In this document: positions 41,295 through 45,397 of the stretch, piece after piece
Numbering within the stretch: the stretch's first letter is position 1
Layout: the number at the start of each line of letters is the position of its first letter
Origin: Candidatus Rokubacteria bacterium 13_1_40CM_68_15
Lineage (GTDB): Bacteria; Methylomirabilota; Methylomirabilia; Rokubacteriales; CSP1-6
Direction: 5' to 3'
Assembly (NCBI GenBank): GCA_001917585.1
Contig: MNEG01000169.1
Span: forward strand, 1 to 45,397
DNA: 45,397 nucleotides
Notes under the pieces: model-generated
What the model saw: only the letters and a program-made list of their open reading frames with translations
What the model was told of the DNA's origin: nothing
The model's database searches: none
Program-made: the position numbers and the translations under genes

Positions 41295-42785
41295 ATGCCC
41301 TTCGTGGACCTGCGTGAGTGGCTCGGCCGGCTCGACAAGGAAGGCGAGCTGCGCCGGATCACGGCCGAGGTGGACTGGGATCGCGAGATCGGCGCCATCG
41401 CGCGCCGCGTGCTGGAGAAGAAGGGCCCGGCGCTGCTCTTCGAGAAGATCAAGGGCTACCAGACCGGCCGCTGCACGAAGCTCGTCACCGGCGTTCTCGG
41501 TGACCGCCGGCGCCTCGCGCTCGCGCTCGGCTTTCCCAAGGACGTGCCGAACCGCGAGCTCGTGCAGTACGTGATGCAGAAGAATCGCGAGAAGATTGCG
41601 GCCGTCGTCGTTCGCACCGGCCCGGTGAAGGAGAACATCGAGCGGGGCGATCGCATCGATCAGGCCGAGTTCCCGGTCCCGAAGTGGCACTTCAAAGAGG
41701 GCGGGCGCTACATTCACACGTTCTCGGCGATCGTGACCCGCGACCCCGACACGCGCGTGATGAACGCCGGGATCTACCGCGGCATGATCGGCAAGAAGAA
41801 CACGACGCCGATGCTGCTCATGAAGGGCGGCCAGCACTGGGGTCACCACTTCGTCAAGTACTCCGAGCGTGGCCAGCCCATGCCCGTGGCCTGCGTCATC
41901 GGCTGGGACCCCATCATGCCGTTCCTCGCCGGATCGCCGATCCCGGCCGGAGTCTGCGAGTGGGACGTGATGGGCGCCTATCGTGGGGAGCCGGCCGAGC
42001 TCGTGCGTTGCGAGACGGTGGACCTCGACGTGCCAGCGACGGCCGAGATCGTCATCGAGGGCCTGATCCACGACGACCCGTCCACGTGGGAAATGGAAGG
42101 CCCGTTCGGCGAGTTCACCGGCTACGTCTCGGACGTGCCGACGCCGCGCCCGACGATGCAGATCACCTGCATCACGCATCGCAACGATCCCGTCTTCCAG
42201 GGCTGCCTCGAAGGCACGCTGCCCGGCTCCTACAGCGAGAACAGCGTGATGTCCTCGACGCAGCGGGCGGCCATCGCCTGGAACATCCTCAACGGCGCCG
42301 GCATCCCCGGCATTCGCGACGTCTGGGTGCCGCCCATCACCAACGGCGTGAACATCCACGTGCAGATCACCAAGCACTACCAGGGCCAGCCCAAGCAGAT
42401 CGCGGCGGCGCTCTGGGGCGCCAGCGCCGCGCAATACCGCTACAAGCACGTCGTCGTGGTCGAAGAGGATATCGACGCGTCGTCGTACGAGCAGGTCGAC
42501 TGGGCCTTCGCCCATCGCGTGAATGCCGGCGAAGGCGGCATCGTCGTCTTCCCGGGCGGCTTCGGCTCGCCGATCGATCCCTCGACGCCGCTCGAGGACC
42601 GTGACGTCGCCCAGCTCGGCACCGGGCTCTGGAACCGCGTGCTCATCGACGCCACGCGCTCGTGGAAGATGCCGAAGCGGCCGGAGTGGGACAACGAGCG
42701 CTTTCCGCCGACCGTGCGGCCGGCCCCGGAGGACGAGGCCCGCGTGCGTGCGCGCTGGCAGGAATACGGGCTCGGGGATTTGTAG
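41295..42785 (+). CDS. UbiD-family decarboxylase
   Basis: 496 aa with a GAGGAG Shine-Dalgarno 8 nt upstream. It begins FVDLREWLGRLDKEGELRRI; the prFMN-binding and catalytic region is visible as the Arg of NAGIYRGMIGKK and the Glu residues of WEMEGPFGEFTGYVSDV. IPAGVCEWDVMGAYRGEPAE and NGVNIHVQITKHYQGQPKQI are family-conserved. UbiD enzymes reversibly (de)carboxylate aromatic or alpha,beta-unsaturated acids with prenylated FMN; the UbiX partner is not in the window. It lies 125 bp after the TRAP permease, downstream of the CoA and hydratase genes, so a role in breaking down an unsaturated or aromatic acid is inferred. Confidence 0.94.
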   Translation: MPFVDLREWLGRLDKEGELRRITAEVDWDREIGAIARRVLEKKGPALLFEKIKGYQTGRCTKLVTGVLGDRRRLALALGFPKDVPNRELVQYVMQKNREKIAAVVVRTGPVKENIERGDRIDQAEFPVPKWHFKEGGRYIHTFSAIVTRDPDTRVMNAGIYRGMIGKKNTTPMLLMKGGQHWGHHFVKYSERGQPMPVACVIGWDPIMPFLAGSPIPAGVCEWDVMGAYRGEPAELVRCETVDLDVPATAEIVIEGLIHDDPSTWEMEGPFGEFTGYVSDVPTPRPTMQITCITHRNDPVFQGCLEGTLPGSYSENSVMSSTQRAAIAWNILNGAGIPGIRDVWVPPITNGVNIHVQITKHYQGQPKQIAAALWGASAAQYRYKHVVVVEEDIDASSYEQVDWAFAHRVNAGEGGIVVFPGGFGSPIDPSTPLEDRDVAQLGTGLWNRVLIDATRSWKMPKRPEWDNERFPPTVRPAPEDEARVRARWQEYGLGDL

Positions 42786-42918
42786 CGCTCTCCGTCCCTG
42801 CGCCCGGTGTCGGTTCTCTTGACAGTTCGCGAAGCCGATCGAAGCGGGGTACCGCCAAGTAGCCAAGACATCAGGCAAGTCGGTCGTGGCAGATGAATTG
42901 CTCCCCCTGCGACGGGCC

Positions 42919-42936
42919 TGACGGAGAACTCCGTCA
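42919..42936. repeat. Inverted repeat before the Tat tail-tube gene
   Basis: TGACGGA / TCCGTCA with a GAAC centre, 134 bp after ubiD and 31 bp before ATG 42967. There is no T tract. It could be a weak terminator or an operator for the following pair. The remaining 180 bp of the gap shows no gene. Confidence 0.4.
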
Positions 42937-42966
42937 CGGTTACCACTACACCGCGGGGGGCGCGCG

Positions 42967-43509
42967 ATGTCCGATGCTCGGAGTCTGAACCGCCGAACTC
43001 TTCTCAAATTCATGACGGCTGGCGCCGTCCTGGCCTGCGCGCGGGCGAGCGCGGCGGCCGAGGTCGACACTCGTCTCGCCACCGACGGCTCTCCCTCCTG
43101 GGTTGCGGTCGTCGACATCCCCGGCGCTCCCGAGGCCGGCAGCAACATCCTCGACATCGCGCTCGACGAGCTCTCGATCGACGCCCGTGAGATGACGACC
43201 GGCGCCGACTGGGACTATCGCATCTACGCCCCGGGTGACGCGCATTACGGAAATGCGACCTTCACGAGGTCGCGCACCCCGGGCACGCCGAGCCAGCTCC
43301 AGCGGTGGTTCGAGGAATGCTCCAAGGGCAAGAACATCCGGAAGAACATCACGGTGACGCTGTTCAAGTCCGACAAATCCGGTCAGCGGACCTACAACCT
43401 GATGGACTGCTTTCCGACTCAGTGGAGCTCCGTCGCCTTCGACACGAGCTCGTCCGTCCAGACCGAGACGATCAGGGTGAAGGTCGGGCGGATCGAGTTC
43501 AAGGTCTAG
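42967..43509 (+). CDS. Tat-signal phage tail-tube-like (gp19) protein
   Basis: 180 aa. Residues 1-31 are a twin-arginine signal: SLNRRTLLKF with R9-R10, a hydrophobic stretch FMTAGAVLACARASAAA and a small-residue cleavage zone. The mature part resembles T4 gp19/TIGR02241 tail-tube proteins: IALDELSIDAREMTTGADWD, YGNATFTRSRTPGTPSQLQR, NIRKNITVTLFKSDKSGQR, CFPTQWSSVAFDTSSSVQTE and IRVKVGRIEFKV. Mature cysteines are C118 and C148. Tail tubes are normally cytoplasmic and assemble with sheath and baseplate proteins, none of which are encoded here. A periplasmic or surface tube or ring is inferred. A second gp19-like gene follows after 30 nt. Confidence 0.8.
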   Translation: MSDARSLNRRTLLKFMTAGAVLACARASAAAEVDTRLATDGSPSWVAVVDIPGAPEAGSNILDIALDELSIDAREMTTGADWDYRIYAPGDAHYGNATFTRSRTPGTPSQLQRWFEECSKGKNIRKNITVTLFKSDKSGQRTYNLMDCFPTQWSSVAFDTSSSVQTETIRVKVGRIEFKV

Positions 43510-43539
43510 GCGCCGCGAGTCGCCCAGGAGGATATGACC

Positions 43540-43965
43540 ATGGCAGAGGCAACCGTCTCCGACAAGTTCGCACAGGTGCGTGGGTTCCAGGTCGAGATCA
43601 GCGGCGCCGGGGACGTCGACGTCGACGGGGCCTGGGAGTCCGTCTCCGAGGGCCTGGTCCTGCTGGATCGTCCGCACCACGCCGGCGTGTGCACGGCCCC
43701 CGAGATCACACTGCGCGGCCCGCTCACGGCCACGCGGAAGGCACTCCTGACGTGGCTCAACAATTCTGCACGGGGGCGGCATGCGCGGCGCGACGTGACG
43801 ATCACCGTCGCTCCGGCCGATCCCGGCCAACCGGCCAAGACGTTCCAGTACCTCGAGTGTTTCATCACGGGGTACGCCATATCGCCACTCGACGCCACTG
43901 ACCCTCGTCAGGAGCCGATCGAGGAGCTTCGCTTCGTTCCGGGCCTCGCCCTCCGCGCACGCTGA
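43540..43965 (+). CDS. Second tail-tube-like (gp19) protein, no signal
   Basis: 141 aa from ATG 43540, chosen over ATG 43534 because AGGAGG (43526-43531) is 8 nt away rather than 2. Tail-tube-like traits: VRGFQVEISGAGDVDVDGAW, APEITLRGPLTATRKALLTW, RDVTITVAPADPGQPAKTFQ, and the terminal LDATDPRQEPIEELRFVPG. It is shorter than usual in the first loop. It also has two cysteines (C51, C107). There is no signal peptide, so it either stays in the cytoplasm or is exported bound to the Tat-targeted partner, as known for Tat hitchhiker complexes. The similarity is weaker than for its neighbour. Confidence 0.6.
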   Translation: MAEATVSDKFAQVRGFQVEISGAGDVDVDGAWESVSEGLVLLDRPHHAGVCTAPEITLRGPLTATRKALLTWLNNSARGRHARRDVTITVAPADPGQPAKTFQYLECFITGYAISPLDATDPRQEPIEELRFVPGLALRAR

Positions 43966-44023
43966 GCCGCGGCCACGGGAGGTCGTCAAGACCGCCGATC
44001 CCGGATAGCATGGGCGGCGCTCG

Positions 44024-45139
44024 ATGAAGATCACCGGCGTCGGTGCGATCCCGCTCGCCATTCCGCTGGCGCCGTCCACGCCGGAGTCGTCGTGGGCGGC
44101 CGGCATCGGCAAGCAGATCCTCGTCCGCATGACGACGGACGACGGCCTCATCGGCTGGGGCGAATGCTTCGCCTACGGCGCGCCGCTGGCCGTCTGCAAC
44201 GTCGTCGACGATGCGCTGGCGCCGCTCCTCGTCGGACAAGATGCGATTGATCTCGAGCGCCTGACCCAGGTGATGCACCGGGCGCTGATGATCTGGGGCC
44301 GGCGTGGCCTCGGCATGTGCGCGGTGAGCGGCGTGGAGCTCGCGCTCTGGGATCTCGCCGGCAAGGCCCAGCGCGTGCCCGTCCATCGCCTGCTCGGTGG
44401 CCTCAACCAGCCCCGCGTGCGGGCCTATGCGAGTCTGCTGCGCTACGACACGGCGTCCGACGTCGGCCGTGTGTGCCAGGCGATGGTCGGCCAGGGCTAC
44501 ACGGCGATCAAGCTGCACCAGATCGACGTTGAATCGGTCGCCGTCGCCCGCGACGCCGTCGGCGATGGCGTCGACCTGATGCTCGACACGAATTGCCCGT
44601 GGCCAGTCGAAGAGGCGATCAGGATCGGACGGCTGTTGGAGCCGTACAATCTGCGATGGCTCGAAGAGCCCGTCTGGCCGCCCGAGGATTACGCCAGTCT
44701 CGCCCAGGTGCGTCGGGCCCTGCGCATCCCCATCGCATCCGGTGAGAACGACGCGACGGTGTTCGGGGCGCGCGAGCTCATCGCTGCCGGCGGTGCGGAC
44801 ATCGTGCAGCCCAGCGTCACGAAGGTCGGCGGGCTCGGCGAGATGCGCAAGATCGCGACCCTGGCGGCGGCCGCGAACATCACCTTCCAACCCCACTCGT
44901 ACTATTTCGGGCCGGGCCTGGCGGCGACGGTCCATCTCTGCGCAGCGACACCCGGTGTGCCGTACATCGAGATGCCGCCGGGCGCGCTGCAAGCGCCGCT
45001 GCTCGCCGAGCCGATCCGCTGCGACCGTGGCTTCGTTCCACCCTCCCAGGCGCCCGGACTGGGCGCTGACCCCGATCCCGAGGTTCTGCGCCGCTTTCCT
45101 CTGAGTGGCGCCGCCGTCAGGCCGTTCTATCTGACCTGA
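44024..45139 (+). CDS. Mandelate racemase/muconate lactonizing enzyme family protein
   Basis: 371 aa. Enolase superfamily: the capping domain (MKITGVGAIPLAIPLAPSTP, GWGECFAYGAP) and the barrel with KxH (K163, H165 in AIKLHQ), metal ligands D188 (LDTNCPW), E214 (LEEPV), E241 (GENDA), and H291 in QPHSYYFGPG. The KxH plus a late His fit mandelate-racemase-type acid-sugar dehydratases or racemases. Substrate unknown. An IclR regulator gene starts 113 bp downstream and is likely its regulator. Confidence 0.92.
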   Translation: MKITGVGAIPLAIPLAPSTPESSWAAGIGKQILVRMTTDDGLIGWGECFAYGAPLAVCNVVDDALAPLLVGQDAIDLERLTQVMHRALMIWGRRGLGMCAVSGVELALWDLAGKAQRVPVHRLLGGLNQPRVRAYASLLRYDTASDVGRVCQAMVGQGYTAIKLHQIDVESVAVARDAVGDGVDLMLDTNCPWPVEEAIRIGRLLEPYNLRWLEEPVWPPEDYASLAQVRRALRIPIASGENDATVFGARELIAAGGADIVQPSVTKVGGLGEMRKIATLAAAANITFQPHSYYFGPGLAATVHLCAATPGVPYIEMPPGALQAPLLAEPIRCDRGFVPPSQAPGLGADPDPEVLRRFPLSGAAVRPFYLT

Positions 45140-45162
45140 GTCGTTCCGGGCTCGGCCGCGTC

Positions 45163-45190
45163 TTGACACTTCTTCGAGCCGCGTGATACA
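45163..45190 (+). promoter_or_regulatory. Candidate promoter of the IclR gene
   Basis: A consensus -35 TTGACA (45163-45168), 16-nt spacer and GATACA (45185-45190). The palindromic operator begins 16 bp further on, over the expected transcription start. Confidence 0.5.
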
Positions 45191-45206
45191 CGCTCGCAAG
45201 CCACAT

Positions 45207-45227
45207 ATGCGGACATCATGTCCGCAT
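45207..45227. promoter_or_regulatory. Perfect palindromic operator, probable IclR autoregulatory site
   Basis: ATGCGGACA (45207-45215), a TCA centre, and TGTCCGCAT (45219-45227) form a perfect 9-bp inverted repeat. IclR regulators commonly repress their own genes from such sites beside the promoter. The in-frame ATG at 45226 lies within it. Confidence 0.65.
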
Positions 45228-45252
45228 GGTGAGACGACGAACCGGAGCGTCG

Positions 45253-45397
45253 ATGGCGACGACCCAGATCGGCCGCCGATCGGTGGGGAAGGCGCTGGCC
45301 ACGCTGGAAGCTCTGGCGGTGGCCCCCCGGCCGGTCTCAGCCGGCGCGCTTGCCCGGTCGCTGAAGCTCGCGCGGCCCACGGTGTACCGCATCCTGT
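45253..45397 (+). CDS. IclR-family transcriptional regulator, N-terminal part
   Basis: 48 codons before the window ends. MATTQIGRRSVGKALATLEA leads into the winged helix PVSAGALARSLKLARPTVYR. IclR regulators pair this DNA-binding domain with a small-molecule effector domain, which is outside the window. ATG 45253 has GGAG 5 nt upstream and is preferred; ATG 45226 is in frame but lies in the operator without a ribosome site. Probably controls the enolase-family gene and possibly the catabolic array. Confidence 0.85.
   Translation, partial: MATTQIGRRSVGKALATLEALAVAPRPVSAGALARSLKLARPTVYRIL

Noticed and set aside
42860-42965. Possible tRNA on the minus strand (GTGTAGTGGTAAC-like D-arm string)
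   Set aside because: The presumed anticodon stem is a 7-bp, 4-nt-loop hairpin, no TTC-type T arm follows, and no acceptor stem pairs.
41175-43157. 660-codon minus-strand ORF opposite ubiD
   Set aside because: Shadow of ubiD and of the following gap; no family features.

Overview
The window reads as a GC-rich chromosomal segment of an uncultured, free-living, probably didermic soil or sediment bacterium. The block yebC-ruvCAB-DUF2905-spoIID-queA-tgt-yajC-secD-secF-relA, the N-terminus of a proteasomal ARC-type ATPase, and a catabolic cluster with TRAP transport, acyl-CoA ligase and UbiD genes together resemble Candidatus Rokubacteria / Methylomirabilota (NC10). That placement is inference from gene content and order, not from a marker search.

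Region by region. 1-570: start of an ARC/Mpa proteasomal ATPase gene (minus strand) with a clear promoter, divergent from a peptide-type ABC solute-binding protein (574-2109). 2208-11732: tandem hot-dog thioesterase, YebC, RuvC/RuvA/RuvB, DUF2905, SpoIID-like protein, CsaA, a DUF748/AsmA-like protein, QueA and Tgt, mostly overlapping or closely packed. 11733-16624: an interruption of the usual tgt-yajC junction, holding two adjacent minus-strand hybrid histidine kinases, a decayed outer-membrane-protein 3' end, a small Cys-containing protein and paired operator-like repeats. 16625-21647: yajC-secD-secF and a bifunctional RelA/SpoT. 21819-23447: a minimal zincin peptidase, then an encapsulated ferritin and its encapsulin shell. 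23633-24922: an orphan AbiEi-like regulator followed by two tiny lysine-only micro-ORFs with near-perfect Shine-Dalgarno sites and a strong hairpin. 24935-30636: rpmB (minus), recG, rsmD, coaD, an aspartate-type aminotransferase and a Clp1/Grc3-like polynucleotide kinase. 30781-31062: a Ser-rich lipoprotein (minus). 31192-42785: a long same-strand catabolic array (CoxG-like, zinc-type dehydrogenase, acyl-CoA ligase, enoyl-CoA hydratase, LLM flavin enzyme, VOC protein, TAXI-TRAP binding protein, amidohydrolase, fused TRAP permease, UbiD decarboxylase). 42967-43965: two phage-tail-tube-like (gp19) proteins with no other phage genes, the first with a Tat signal. 44024-45397: an enolase-superfamily dehydratase/racemase-like enzyme and the start of an IclR regulator behind a perfect palindromic operator.

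How they work together. The housekeeping blocks cover recombination repair, queuosine tRNA modification, Sec export and the stringent response. EncFtn and encapsulin form an iron-storage nanocompartment. The catabolic array looks like uptake of a carboxylated compound, CoA activation, hydration and decarboxylation, with IclR as a plausible local regulator of the adjacent enolase-family gene.

The three most unusual signals are the two KKKAAKKKKK micropeptides (24695-24844), the stand-alone Tat-targeted tail-tube pair (42967-43965), and three conserved genes (ruvC, csaA, rsmD) whose conserved N-termini can only be reached from CTG or ATT starts. No tRNA, rRNA or CRISPR array was seen.
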